Below are positions 9,173 through 17,430 of a stretch of 42,779 nucleotides of DNA, piece after piece (position 1 is the stretch's first letter; the number at the start of each line of letters is the position of its first letter). The stretch comes from Mycolicibacterium rhodesiae (GTDB lineage Bacteria; Actinomycetota; Actinomycetes; Mycobacteriales; Mycobacteriaceae). The position numbers and the translations under genes were made by a program. The stretch spans positions 1 through 42,779 of the forward strand of contig NZ_MVIH01000024.1 of the NCBI RefSeq assembly GCF_002086695.1, written 5' to 3'. A model generated the notes under the pieces. That model was not told the DNA's origin and did not search any database. It worked only from the letters and a program-made list of their open reading frames with translations.

Positions 9173-9243
9173 TACTTATCCTCCTTGGTTGCTGGTAGGA
9201 CTCCTACCAGGTGAGTGGGTGGTCCTTGGGTCGAACACGTCTT
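9173..9243 (-). promoter_or_regulatory. atpB-atpE spacer: hairpin and strong RBS for atpE
   Basis: The longest spacer between adjacent Fo genes. On the minus strand it holds a perfect inverted repeat CTGGTAG-gactc-CTACCAG (9192-9210). Next is a full-consensus AAGGAGG (9180-9186) seven nt before the atpE ATG. A hairpin plus an optimal ribosome site ahead of the c-subunit gene would let it be translated more than its neighbours, as its higher stoichiometry requires. Sequence elements are seen; the effect is inferred. Confidence 0.6.
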
Positions 9244-9999
9244 TTAGTGGTGGTCTTCTTCCAGTTCCATCGACTGGCTGAAGTACAGGATCGTCAGAAG
9301 CGCGAAGATGAACGCCTGGATCAGGCCGACGAACAAGTCGAAGGTCTTCCAGATCGCGTTGGGCGCCCACATGATGTACGGCGGGAACAGCGCGATCAGC
9401 GCGACCATGATGCCGCCGGCGAAGATGTTGCCGAAAAGTCGGAGCGACAACGAGATCGGCTTGGCCAGTTCCTCGACGAGGTTGATCGGCGCGAGGAACG
9501 CGACGTGGCCCTTGAGCAGCTTCACCGGGTGGCCGATCAGGCCGCGACGCCAGATGCCTGCCGCGTGGTAGCAGAAGAACACGAACAGGGCGAGCGCGAG
9601 CACGAAGTTGATGTCGGCGGCCGGCGGCTTGAGCAGCTCGTGGGTACCACCGTCGGGGGTGCCGTACTGCACCGGCAGCACCGAGATCCAGTTGGCGATC
9701 AGGATGAAGATGAACAGCGCCACCGCCAGCGGCAACACGAACGGGGCGATCTTCATGCCGATCGCGGATTCGATCTGGCCCCGCATCTGAGTCGTCAGCG
9801 TCTCCCACAGCAGCTGCACGCCGCTGGGCACGCCGGTCGAGGTGACCTTCGCTCGCAGCACGAACGCCAGCGCGATCACGATCACGGCGGCGATCGCCGT
9901 CGCCATGATGGTGTCGACGTTGACCGTCATACCCAGCCACGTGGCGGTGTCGTGGTGGCCGACCTCGATGGCGGCCTCGGCGAGGATGCGTTCACTCAT
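9244..9999 (-). CDS. atpB: ATP synthase Fo subunit a
   Basis: Membrane proton channel of Fo, 251 aa with five to six hydrophobic segments. The essential arginine facing the c-ring is Arg187 in PISLSLRLFGNIFAGG, followed by the conserved QAFIFALLTILYF helix. The start chosen is ATG 9999 (MSERILAEAAIEVGHH), which aligns with mycobacterial AtpB. Upstream in-frame starts would overlap the AtpI-like gene, which ends at 10007, leaving a 7-nt gap with this start. Confidence 0.96.
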   Translation of the reverse strand: MSERILAEAAIEVGHHDTATWLGMTVNVDTIMATAIAAVIVIALAFVLRAKVTSTGVPSGVQLLWETLTTQMRGQIESAIGMKIAPFVLPLAVALFIFILIANWISVLPVQYGTPDGGTHELLKPPAADINFVLALALFVFFCYHAAGIWRRGLIGHPVKLLKGHVAFLAPINLVEELAKPISLSLRLFGNIFAGGIMVALIALFPPYIMWAPNAIWKTFDLFVGLIQAFIFALLTILYFSQSMELEEDHH

Positions 10000-10006
10000 C
10001 GCGTGG

Positions 10007-10483
10007 TCAATCCTTCGGTGCTTCGTCGGCGGAGCCGGCAGCTCCGGGGCTTGCAACTACGTCGGCGTCGTGGTCGCCCGTGCGAATCTTCTTCCACACC
10101 GGCAACGCGGTGCTCAAAACCAAAAGAACTTGAAACAGCGCCAAACCAAAGAGCACACCCAGCCCCAGCGGCCGGAAGATGATCGCGATGGCCAAGCCGA
10201 TCGAGGTGATCACCAGCAACCGGGTCGCGGAATTCAGTGCCATTTTGCGCTTGAGCGGGTGGTCACCGGCGGTGATCGACTCCACCGACCGCTGAACCAG
10301 AATGGCGTTGACCAGACCCAGCGCCAGGCCGACGCCGAAGAAAACCCCGAACAGGAGGTGGCCGGCCACCGCGGCCAGCACCACCGCGAGGGCGGTCAGC
10401 GCAGCGCAGATCGCAAGGAGCCGAACGGGCCGAAAGGCAACGGACGGAAACACCAACGGCGCATCTTGCGCTGGTGTCGTCAC
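10007..10483 (-). CDS. AtpI-like membrane protein (Rv1303 type)
   Basis: A 158-aa protein with four predicted membrane helices (about 20-40, 42-62, 88-105, 108-128) and a hydrophilic C-terminus. It occupies the position of AtpI, the small first gene of many atp operons, thought to help c-ring assembly or ion supply. Sequence similarity to classical AtpI is weak in mycobacteria, so the name rests mainly on topology and position. Start GTG 10483 has an upstream GAGGTG ribosome site. It is the first gene after the 248-nt atp leader. Confidence 0.8.
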   Translation of the reverse strand: MTTPAQDAPLVFPSVAFRPVRLLAICAALTALAVVLAAVAGHLLFGVFFGVGLALGLVNAILVQRSVESITAGDHPLKRKMALNSATRLLVITSIGLAIAIIFRPLGLGVLFGLALFQVLLVLSTALPVWKKIRTGDHDADVVASPGAAGSADEAPKD

Positions 10484-10731
10484 AGGTTCACCTCAATCTT
10501 GCGTTCTGGGGAGCCGGTCAAGTGATCCTTCGTCCTGGTCCGCCGAGCGTATCGGAGGGCGGCAGGCGCGCTGGAATCACCCAAGGGGCAGCTCCCTTTG
10601 TCGGTCGTAAATCGGCGCCGATCGGACGTGAATCCGATGGGCCGGGCCGGCAACCCGCGAGGTTTCTTGCTGTGTCTCGGCTGGGTTCTGCCAGCACCGT
10701 ACCACATGGTAGACGGCAGAAAACACGTCTA
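10484..10731 (-). promoter_or_regulatory. Leader/promoter region of the ATP synthase operon
   Basis: The 248 nt between wecA and the AtpI-like gene form the only long gap upstream of the atp genes, so it probably holds their promoter. A candidate is TTTTCT-N17-TACGGT just after the wecA stop (weak match). A perfect 12-bp palindrome ATCGGCGCCGAT lies at 10611-10622. GAGGTG precedes the GTG start. No open reading frame with coding character is seen on either strand. Confidence 0.4.
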
Positions 10732-11934
10732 CTACTTACTGTCGTAAAGTCCCTCGTAATCGTCGTCCCGGCGGCGCAACAGCGGGATCAACGTGACCAC
10801 GATGGCGACCACGATCGCGGCAAGCATGACCGCCCCGGTGTACCGCGGGTCGAAGAAGATGGTGGCCGCCGCACCGAAGGCGATGATGCCCACCCACAGG
10901 TAGATGAGCAGGACGGCACGACGATGCGAGTGCCCGATCTGCAGCAGCCGGTGATGCAGATGCATTTTGTCCGGGCTCAGCGGGCTGCGGCCGGCCCGGG
11001 TGCGGCGGACTATCGCCAGCAACGTGTCCAGCGCCGGCACCAGCATCACCGCGACGACCAACAGGAACGGCGAGAGCAGGGCGAACACATCGCGCGCGCC
11101 GTACGCGCTCTGCGAGATCGGGCCGGCCGCGGTGGTGGAGGCGGCGGCCAGCATCAGGCCGATGAGCATCGAGCCGGAATCGCCCATGAAGATCTTGGCG
11201 CGGTAGAAGTTGTGCGGCAGGAACCCCAGACACGCGCCTGCCAGCACCACCGAGATCACCGCGGGCGGGTAGAACAACACGTCGCCGCCATGGTCGCGCA
11301 GCAGTCCGACCGAGAAGATGCAGATCGCCAGGGCGGTGATCAGCCCGAGGCCCGCCGCCAACCCGTCGAGGCCGTCGACGAAGTTCATCGCGTTCACGAT
11401 CGACACCGTCAGCGCCAGAGTCAGCAGAATCGACGACACCTGGTCCAGCACGATGGTGCCGACGCCGCCGAGCGGGATGTACAACACACTCCACGCCACG
11501 CCCATCGTGACCAGGACGCTGGCAGCGGTGATCTGGCCCGCGAACTTGGTCAGCGCGTCCAGGCCCCACCGGTCGTCGATCAGCCCGATGCCCATGATCA
11601 GTCCACCGGCGACCACGACCGCAGGCATGCCAGAGGAGTAGATGAAGCCGCGGGTGAGCGCGGGCAGCTGAGACGCCAGGAAGACCGCAACGACGACGCC
11701 CGCGTACATCGCCAGGCCGCCCATCCGTGGGGTCGGCTTGAGGTGGACGTCACGCTCGCGGGGATAGGCCACCGCTCCGACCCGGGTGGCGAACACCCGC
11801 ACCCAGCCGGTGGCGAAATAGGTGATGATCGCGGCGGTCAGCCCGACAAGAGCCAACTCGCGCAACGGAACCCCGGCGCCGCGGTCAGCCAGCGCGAGCA
11901 CGGTGCTCGCGAGGATCTCCGATGTGCTGGCCAT
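10732..11934 (-). CDS. wecA: UDP-GlcNAc:decaprenyl-phosphate GlcNAc-1-phosphate transferase WecA
   Basis: Starts the linker unit (Rha-GlcNAc-P-decaprenyl) that joins arabinogalactan to peptidoglycan. It is 400 aa with about ten to eleven membrane helices. Family motifs of polyprenyl-phosphate HexNAc-1-P transferases are all visible: the PTPRMGG loop, NAMNFVDGLDGLAAG (Mg/substrate Asp pair), FMGDSGSM, and the HLHHRLL histidine motif. It lies 33 nt after sua5 and corresponds to rfe (Rv1302) of M. tuberculosis. Probably co-transcribed with prfA-prmC-sua5. Confidence 0.95.
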   Translation of the reverse strand: MASTSEILASTVLALADRGAGVPLRELALVGLTAAIITYFATGWVRVFATRVGAVAYPRERDVHLKPTPRMGGLAMYAGVVVAVFLASQLPALTRGFIYSSGMPAVVVAGGLIMGIGLIDDRWGLDALTKFAGQITAASVLVTMGVAWSVLYIPLGGVGTIVLDQVSSILLTLALTVSIVNAMNFVDGLDGLAAGLGLITALAICIFSVGLLRDHGGDVLFYPPAVISVVLAGACLGFLPHNFYRAKIFMGDSGSMLIGLMLAAASTTAAGPISQSAYGARDVFALLSPFLLVVAVMLVPALDTLLAIVRRTRAGRSPLSPDKMHLHHRLLQIGHSHRRAVLLIYLWVGIIAFGAAATIFFDPRYTGAVMLAAIVVAIVVTLIPLLRRRDDDYEGLYDSK

Positions 11935-11967
11935 CGCAAAAACCGTACTGCACCAATCTGTGACGGT

Positions 11968-12621
11968 TCAGGCGGTCAACGAGGCGACGTCGGTGCCGAG
12001 CACCTCGGCGATGGCGGCCGCGCTTATCGGTCCCTCGCGCAGCAGCCGCGGGGTGGACCCGGTGAGGTCGACGATCGTCGAAGCTGCCTGCTCCTGCGAC
12101 GGCCCGGCGTCGAGGTACACCTGAACCAGATCGCCGAGCTGGCGCTGCGCCTCCTCCGAGGTCGTCGCCGCCGGACGGCCGGACAGGTTCGCGCTGGAGA
12201 CCGCCATCGGGCCGGTCTCGCGCAGCAGTTCGATCGCGACCGGATGCAGCGGCATCCGCAACATCACGGTGCCGCGGGCGTCGCCGAGGTCCCACTGCAG
12301 CGACGGCGCCTGCTGCACAACCAGGCTCAGCGCGCCCGGCCAGAACGCCCGGATCAGTTCGCGCGCACTGTGCGGTACCGAATACACCAGGCCTTCGATG
12401 GTGTGCCACGAGCCGACCAGGAGGCCGACCGGCATGTCACGACCCCGGCCCTTGGCGGCCAGAAGCGCCGCGACGGCTCCGTTGTCGAAAGCGTCCGCCC
12501 CGATGCCGTACACCGTGTCGGTGGGCATCACGACCAGCCGGCTGCTCTTGACCGCCGCCGCCGCGGCGGCGATCGCTTCGGAGCGCTGGTTGGGGTCGGC
12601 ACAGTCGAACACCTGGGTCAC
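11968..12621 (-). CDS. L-threonylcarbamoyladenylate synthase (Sua5/YrdC/TsaC family)
   Basis: Makes threonylcarbamoyl-AMP from threonine, bicarbonate and ATP, the first step of the t6A modification at position 37 of ANN-decoding tRNAs. The YrdC-fold motifs are present: VVMPTDTVYGIGADA, the KGR.R..P basic loop (AAKGRGRDMPVGLLV), and VSSANLSGRPA. The start is GTG 12621, giving 217 aa and a 4-nt GTGA overlap with the prmC stop; the longer ATG at 12654 would overlap prmC by 37 nt. No separate Sua5 C-terminal domain is present, so it is the short TsaC-like form. Confidence 0.93.
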   Translation of the reverse strand: MTQVFDCADPNQRSEAIAAAAAAVKSSRLVVMPTDTVYGIGADAFDNGAVAALLAAKGRGRDMPVGLLVGSWHTIEGLVYSVPHSARELIRAFWPGALSLVVQQAPSLQWDLGDARGTVMLRMPLHPVAIELLRETGPMAVSSANLSGRPAATTSEEAQRQLGDLVQVYLDAGPSQEQAASTIVDLTGSTPRLLREGPISAAAIAEVLGTDVASLTA

Positions 12622-13481
12622 GCTGGCTCCTTTGGGTTGCACGCCGTCCTGCACGCCGTCACGAACCGCGGCCGGCCGGCCAGATCATGGCGGGGGGTGA
12701 TGTCAGTGAAAAGCTCTGTGGCGCTGATGGTTTCGACGGTGAGCTGCGAGGTGGTGTCGTCGTGCTCGACGGCGAAGAACCCGCCGGGCTTGAGCCAGCC
12801 GCCGGCCAGGCGCGCCATCGGCCCGATCACGGCCATACCGTCGTCGCCGCCGAACAGCGCGTGCGCCGGGTCGTGGTCGGCCACTTCGGGTTCCAGCTGC
12901 GCCCCGAGCGGGATGTACGGCGGGTTGGACACCACGAGGTCGACGCTACCGCGCAACTCTGGGAGCAGCCCTGCGACGGTCACGTCAGCCCGCACGACTT
13001 CGACGGCGGTCGATTCGGCGTTGCGCCGTGCGTAGCCCAGCGCGGTGGGGTCGTCGTCGACGGCGATCACCCGCGCCTGCGGCCGCGCAGTGGCCAGCGC
13101 GATCGCCAGTGCACCGGATCCGGTGCACAGGTCGACGATTACCGGATGCTCGGGCATGCGTTGCGCCAGAGCCCATTCCAGCAGTGCCTCGGTCTCCGGG
13201 CGCGGGATGAACACCCCGGGGCCGACCGTCAGATCCAGCGGGCCGAACGGCGCCGAGCCGGTCAGGTGTTGCACCGGGATGCGGGTGCGCCGGGCGTCGA
13301 TGATCTCGTCATAGCGGCGGAAGAAGTCGGCGTCGGGCTCGTCGATGGTGGCCAGCCGGCCACGGTCGGTGCCGGCCAGATGGGCGGCCAGCAGCTCAGC
13401 GTCGATGCGTGCCGAGTCGATGCCCGCGCGGGCGAGCGCAGCGGTGGCCACATCGATGGCCTGCCGCAGGCTTCGGCTCAT
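12618..13481 (-). CDS. prmC: Release factor N5-glutamine methyltransferase PrmC
   Basis: SAM-dependent enzyme that methylates the glutamine of the GGQ motif in peptide-release factors. The protein is 287 aa: an N-terminal helical domain, then a Rossmann methyltransferase with SAM loop DLCTGSGALAIALA and the catalytic NPPY motif (VVSNPPYIPLG). It overlaps prfA by 4 nt (ATGA) and sua5 by 4 nt (GTGA), so enzyme and substrate RF1 are made from one coupled message. Confidence 0.96.
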   Translation of the reverse strand: MSRSLRQAIDVATAALARAGIDSARIDAELLAAHLAGTDRGRLATIDEPDADFFRRYDEIIDARRTRIPVQHLTGSAPFGPLDLTVGPGVFIPRPETEALLEWALAQRMPEHPVIVDLCTGSGALAIALATARPQARVIAVDDDPTALGYARRNAESTAVEVVRADVTVAGLLPELRGSVDLVVSNPPYIPLGAQLEPEVADHDPAHALFGGDDGMAVIGPMARLAGGWLKPGGFFAVEHDDTTSQLTVETISATELFTDITPRHDLAGRPRFVTACRTACNPKEPA

Positions 13482-14545
13482 GCCTGCTGAAGCCGGGTCT
13501 GCTTGTCCGCCTCGGCCAGAGCATCCAGCAGCGGGTCGAGATCGCCGTCGAGCACCTGATCGAGGTTGTGCGCCTTGAAGTTGATCCGGTGATCGGCGAT
13601 GCGGTTCTCGGGAAAGTTGTAGGTGCGGATCCGCTCGCTGCGGTCGACCGTGCGGATCTGGCTGGCCCGGTCGGCCGACGCGTCGGCCGACGCCTGCTCC
13701 TCGGCCAGGGCTTGCAGGCGGGCAGCCAGCACCACCATCGCGCGGGCCTTGTTCTGCAGCTGCGAGCGTTCGTTCTGGCAGGTGACGACGATGCCGGTGG
13801 GCAGGTGCGTGATGCGGACCGCCGAGTCGGTGGTGTTGACGCCCTGGCCGCCCTTACCCGAGCTGCGGTACACATCGATCCGGAGGTCGTTTTCGTCGAT
13901 CTGGACGGCTTCGACGTCTTCGGGCTCGGGGTAGACCAGAACACCGGCCGCGGACGTGTGAACTCGGCCCTGCGATTCGGTGACCGGCACCCGCTGCACC
14001 CGGTGCACGCCGCCCTCGAACTTCATCCGCGACCACACACCGTCTGCCGAGTCGCCCTTGCTGCGGATCGACAGCGTCGCGTCCTTGTAGCCACCGAGGT
14101 CCGACCACGTCTCGTCGAGCATCGTGACCGTCCAGCCGTGCCGCTCGGCGTAGCGGATGTACATGCGCGCCAGGTCGGCGGCGAACAGCGCCGACTCCTC
14201 GCCACCTTCACCGGATTTCACCTCGAGGACGATGTCGTCGGCGTCGTGCGGATCCCGCGGCGCCAGCAGGTCGGTCAGGTGGGCGTCGAGCTCGGCGACC
14301 CTGGCCTCGAGCTCGGGCACCTCGGCGGCGAAAGAGGCGTCTTCGGCGGCCAGCTCGCGGGCAGCGTCGAGATCGCCGCGGGCGGTCTCCAGCCTGCGGT
14401 AGGTGGTGACGATCGGCGCCAGCTGTGCGAAGCGCCGGCCCACCCGCCGGGCATTTCCTGCGTCGGCGTGCAGTGCCGGATCGGACATCTGACGTTCGAG
14501 GTCGGCGTGCTCGGTCAGCACAGCTTCAACAGTCGCGTGCGTCAT
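13478..14545 (-). CDS. prfA: Peptide chain release factor 1
   Basis: Recognises UAA and UAG and triggers peptide release, 355 aa. The GGQ motif is in SSGKGGQGVNTTDSAVR, and the codon-recognition tripeptide is PVT (VQRVPVTESQGRVHTS), marking RF1 rather than RF2. ATG 14545 has an AGGAGG-like site upstream (ACAGGAGGAAGCG). It follows rpmE across a hairpin spacer and overlaps prmC. Confidence 0.98.
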   Translation of the reverse strand: MTHATVEAVLTEHADLERQMSDPALHADAGNARRVGRRFAQLAPIVTTYRRLETARGDLDAARELAAEDASFAAEVPELEARVAELDAHLTDLLAPRDPHDADDIVLEVKSGEGGEESALFAADLARMYIRYAERHGWTVTMLDETWSDLGGYKDATLSIRSKGDSADGVWSRMKFEGGVHRVQRVPVTESQGRVHTSAAGVLVYPEPEDVEAVQIDENDLRIDVYRSSGKGGQGVNTTDSAVRITHLPTGIVVTCQNERSQLQNKARAMVVLAARLQALAEEQASADASADRASQIRTVDRSERIRTYNFPENRIADHRINFKAHNLDQVLDGDLDPLLDALAEADKQTRLQQA

Positions 14546-14583
14546 GATCGCTTCCTCCTGTCGTCAACCGGCCCCGAACGCAA

Positions 14584-14627
14584 ACCGACGCCCGGCCTGC
14601 GCGCATGGCAGCAGAGCGGGCGTCGGT
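14584..14627 (-). terminator. Hairpin after rpmE
   Basis: A perfect 11-bp inverted repeat, ACCGACGCCCG (14584-14594) and CGGGCGTCGGT (14617-14627), with a 22-nt loop between rpmE and prfA. In the minus direction it is followed by TTTGCGTT, a weak U-rich tail. It may be an attenuating terminator that gives extra short rpmE transcript over prfA. The structure is certain, termination strength unknown. Confidence 0.55.
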
Positions 14628-14634
14628 AAAACAG

Positions 14635-14865
14635 CTACTTGTCGGCAGTCTCGCCGGCCTTGCGCTTGCCGTAGCGCTTCTCGAAGCGGGCGACGCGGCC
14701 GCCGCTGTCGAGGATCTTCTGCTTGCCGGTGTAGAACGGGTGGCACTGCGAGCACACCTCGACGGTGATGTGTCCGCCGTCCTTGGTGCTGCGAGTGGTG
14801 AACGAATTGCCACAACCGCAGACCACGGTGGTCTCGGCGTAAGCGGGATGAATCCCAGTTTTCAT
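14635..14865 (-). CDS. rpmE: 50S ribosomal protein L31, zinc-binding form
   Basis: Ribosomal protein of the inter-subunit bridge region. Start ATG 14865 (MKTGIHPAYAETTVVC) has the ribosome site AGAGGAC; upstream in-frame starts (to 14976) only extend into non-coding DNA. The protein is 76 aa. It keeps the four zinc-binding cysteines of the C+ form (CGC near the N-terminus and CSQC later), unlike the zinc-free paralogue made by mycobacteria in zinc starvation. In M. tuberculosis it lies next to rho; here three genes intervene. Confidence 0.96.
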   Translation of the reverse strand: MKTGIHPAYAETTVVCGCGNSFTTRSTKDGGHITVEVCSQCHPFYTGKQKILDSGGRVARFEKRYGKRKAGETADK

Positions 14866-14954
14866 GGTGTCCTCTGCATTCGATGGTCGCCGGGTCGCCC
14901 GAGTGTTTCCTGGCAATTCGAGCGTGAACCGGTACCTGAGGTGGTCGACGATCC

Positions 14955-14984
14955 AGTATGCCAGGTGGACCGTCACCAGCCCAA
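14955..14984 (-). promoter_or_regulatory. Candidate rpmE promoter
   Basis: On the minus strand TTGGGC (14979-14984) and CATACT (14955-14960) are 18 nt apart, about 90 nt upstream of the rpmE start. It lies in the 144-nt gap that follows the acyl-CoA ligase gene. The -10 is good for a housekeeping sigma factor; the -35 is mediocre. Confidence 0.4.
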
Positions 14985-15009
14985 ACGCGCGGTCGTCTCG
15001 GCCTATTCC

Positions 15010-16584
15010 TCAGGCGATTTCGTAGCTCCTCGACCGCGCAGCGCGGGTCCAGAGCACACCCTTCTGCGGCTTGGTCCCCTGGGTGATCAGCTCGCGTTTG
15101 AGCACCTTGTTGGTGGCGGTGGCCGGCAGTTCGTCGGCGATCCAGACGTACCGGGGCCACGACTTGGGCGACAGGTCCGACTGCTGGGCCAGGAACTCCT
15201 CGAGCTCGGCGGGGGTCAGTTCGGCATGGTCGGCGAGCACGATCGCCGCCATCACCTGATCTCCCACATGCTCGTCGGGCACCGGGTACACCGCGACCTG
15301 GCTGACCTGGGGCAACCGCAGGATGATCCGCTCGATGGGCGCAGCCGCCATGTTCTCACCGTCTACGCGCATCCAGTCGGCGGTCCGGCCGGCCAGGTAG
15401 ATCCAGCCGTCGGCGTCGCGGTAGCCGAGATCACCGGACCAGTACATTCCGTGGCGCAGGCGTTCGTCGGTGGCGTTGCCGTCGTTGTAGTAGCCGCCGA
15501 ACATGCCCCCGCCGGTGGTGTTGACGATCTCCCCCACTGCCTCGTCGGCATTGGCCAGCGCGCCGGTCTCGTCGAAGACCGCCGTCGCGCATTCCTGCCG
15601 GGTCTCGGGGTCGTAGATGGCGACGCCGGGGAAGCCCCGCCCGACCGAACCGGGCGGGCAGTCGTCCTCGCGGGTGATGATGACCGCACCCTCGGTGGAG
15701 CCGAACCCGTCCCACACCGCACACCCGAACCGGCGGCCGAATTCGGCGATGTCGCGGTCGGTGGCCTCGTTGCCGAAGGCGACCCGCAGCGGATTGTCGT
15801 GGTCGTCGGGCTGCTCCGGCGTCGCCAATACATAAGCCAACGGCTTGCCGACGTAGTTCATGTAGGTGGCGCCGTATCGGCGCAGATCGGCGAGCAGACC
15901 GGACGCCGAGAACGCGGCCGGGGCCATCGCCGCGCCGGCGTTGAGCGCCACCGCCCAGCCGGCCATCAGCGCGTTGGAGTGGAACAGCGGCATCGACAGG
16001 TAGCAGACGTCGTCGGCGGTGATCCCGAACCGGTCGGCCAGTGCGACGCCGGCGAACGGCACCATCATGTGCGCGACCTGCACCGCCTTGGGTTCGCCGC
16101 TGGTGCCGGAGGTGAAGATCAGCATGAACGTGTCGGTCGCGGCGACTTCCCGGTGCGGTGTCAGCTCCCCGGCGCCGGCCAGCAGCGCCGACCACTCGTC
16201 GGAATCGACGTCGAACACCCGCACGCCCGGCAGCTCCAGACCGTCTACCAGTTCGCGGTGCGACGAGTCGGTGAGCAGGATCTGGCAGTCGGCCTTGAGG
16301 ATGTCCCGGGCCAGCGCGGAGCCACGGCGGGTGTTGTTCACTCCGCACAGCACATAGCCGCCGAGGCCGGCCGCCGCCATGGCGGTCAGCATCGCCGGGG
16401 TATTGCCCAGCAGCGTCCCGACGTGCAGCGGCCGCTCCGCGTCAGCGATCGCGATAAGGCCCGCCGCCTGGCGCGCCGCCTCGTCGAGGTGTTCGCGCCA
16501 GGTCCACACCTGCTCGCCGAACTTCACCGCCGGGGTGGTGTCGTCGACGCGCTGACGAAGCAGCTGCTGGACGGTCTCGGCCAC
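15010..16584 (-). CDS. Acyl-CoA ligase / AMP-dependent synthetase, FadD17-like
   Basis: Activates a carboxylic acid (probably a fatty acid or sterol side-chain acid) to its CoA thioester through an acyl-adenylate. The ANL-superfamily signatures are clear: P-loop-like LIFTSGTSGEPKAV, the adenylate motif GFGSTEGAVI, hinge YWSGDLGYRDADGWIYLAGR, and a C-terminal catalytic Lys region (TATNKVLKREL). The start chosen is GTG 16584 (AETVQQLLRQR follows, 524 aa), preceded by AGGGGAG; ATG 16614 is an alternative. Substrate cannot be read from sequence. It diverges from a TetR gene, which probably controls it, and the pair interrupts the usual rho-rpmE neighbourhood. Confidence 0.9.
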   Translation of the reverse strand: MAETVQQLLRQRVDDTTPAVKFGEQVWTWREHLDEAARQAAGLIAIADAERPLHVGTLLGNTPAMLTAMAAAGLGGYVLCGVNNTRRGSALARDILKADCQILLTDSSHRELVDGLELPGVRVFDVDSDEWSALLAGAGELTPHREVAATDTFMLIFTSGTSGEPKAVQVAHMMVPFAGVALADRFGITADDVCYLSMPLFHSNALMAGWAVALNAGAAMAPAAFSASGLLADLRRYGATYMNYVGKPLAYVLATPEQPDDHDNPLRVAFGNEATDRDIAEFGRRFGCAVWDGFGSTEGAVIITREDDCPPGSVGRGFPGVAIYDPETRQECATAVFDETGALANADEAVGEIVNTTGGGMFGGYYNDGNATDERLRHGMYWSGDLGYRDADGWIYLAGRTADWMRVDGENMAAAPIERIILRLPQVSQVAVYPVPDEHVGDQVMAAIVLADHAELTPAELEEFLAQQSDLSPKSWPRYVWIADELPATATNKVLKRELITQGTKPQKGVLWTRAARSRSYEIA

Positions 16585-16767
16585 GGATCTCCCCTCTCGG
16601 GCCAACTTCGGCATCCCCCGGCTTTCCAGGGTGCCTTAGGTCACAATAGAAGCGCAGGGTAAACAGAATGCCAAATCTGTCTACCGGTGTGCGGGACGGC
16701 TGCCGCGTGCCGTTTGACAGGATGTCCGGATCGGGACTGTCGGGTCGAGACAAGGAGGGCCACCAAG
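16585..16767. promoter_or_regulatory. Divergent ligase/TetR control region
   Basis: 183 nt between the two divergent genes. It holds a consensus TTGACA (16714-16719) on the plus strand and a TATTGT -10-like hexamer on the minus strand. Two short inverted repeats are possible TetR half-sites: ACAGA-N8-TCTGT and GACAG-N16-CTGTC (16716-16741). AAGGAGG (16752-16758) is the ribosome site of the regulator. Operator assignment is tentative. Confidence 0.4.
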
Positions 16768-17388
16768 GTGACTGCCAGCGCCGGCGCCGACAGCCGACAG
16801 AAGTCCGTGCAGGAGCGGCTGGTGGACGCCGCGGAATCCTGCTTGCGGGCCAAGGGCATCCGGGCAACCACGGTCTCGGAGGTGGCCGAGGCCGCGGGGG
16901 TCTCCCGAGGCTGGCTCTACCGGCACTACCCCGACAAAGCCTCGCTGCTGGGTGCGGCGATCGTGCGCCTCAACAATGCGTTCTGGGCCGAATCGCACCA
17001 AGTGCTCGACGGACTCGACACCTTCGAAGATCGATTGGCCGTCGGGGTCCGGCTCGGCCGCAGCGCCTACGACTCCCCCGGCGCGCTCGTGATGCAGCTG
17101 CGACGCGACGAACCCGAGGAGTTCGCGGCGTGCGCAGGCGCCGGCGTGCAGGGCCTGGTGCCCGATCTCGGCCGGTTCTGGCGGCCATACCTGGAGGCGG
17201 CACGCGACGGCGGCGAGATCCACGCCGAGACCGACCTCGACGAGGCAGCCGAGTGGGTGGCCCGGGTGCAGATCACCCTGGGCACAGTTCCCGGGGAGAC
17301 GATCGACCCCGACGACCACGCCGCGGTGCTGCGCTTCATGCGCCGCTACGTGCTGCCAGGACTTCGTACGGCACCCGCAGCAGAGTAG
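16768..17388 (+). CDS. TetR/AcrR family transcriptional regulator
   Basis: A 206-aa repressor-type protein. The N-terminal TetR DNA-binding domain is classical (RLVDAAESCLRAKGIRATTVSEVAEAAGVSRGWLYRHYPDKASLL, about residues 17-61). A helical ligand-binding domain follows, in which no ligand is predictable. Start GTG 16768 is chosen because AAGGAGG lies 9 nt upstream; the longer ORF from 16687 reads through promoter-like DNA. Its divergent position suggests it represses the FadD-like ligase in response to an acyl-CoA or related ligand. Confidence 0.93.
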   Translation: MTASAGADSRQKSVQERLVDAAESCLRAKGIRATTVSEVAEAAGVSRGWLYRHYPDKASLLGAAIVRLNNAFWAESHQVLDGLDTFEDRLAVGVRLGRSAYDSPGALVMQLRRDEPEEFAACAGAGVQGLVPDLGRFWRPYLEAARDGGEIHAETDLDEAAEWVARVQITLGTVPGETIDPDDHAAVLRFMRRYVLPGLRTAPAAE

Positions 17389-17430
17389 ACACTGCCGAAA
17401 AGCATTGTGCGCCAAGCGTAATCATGATCT

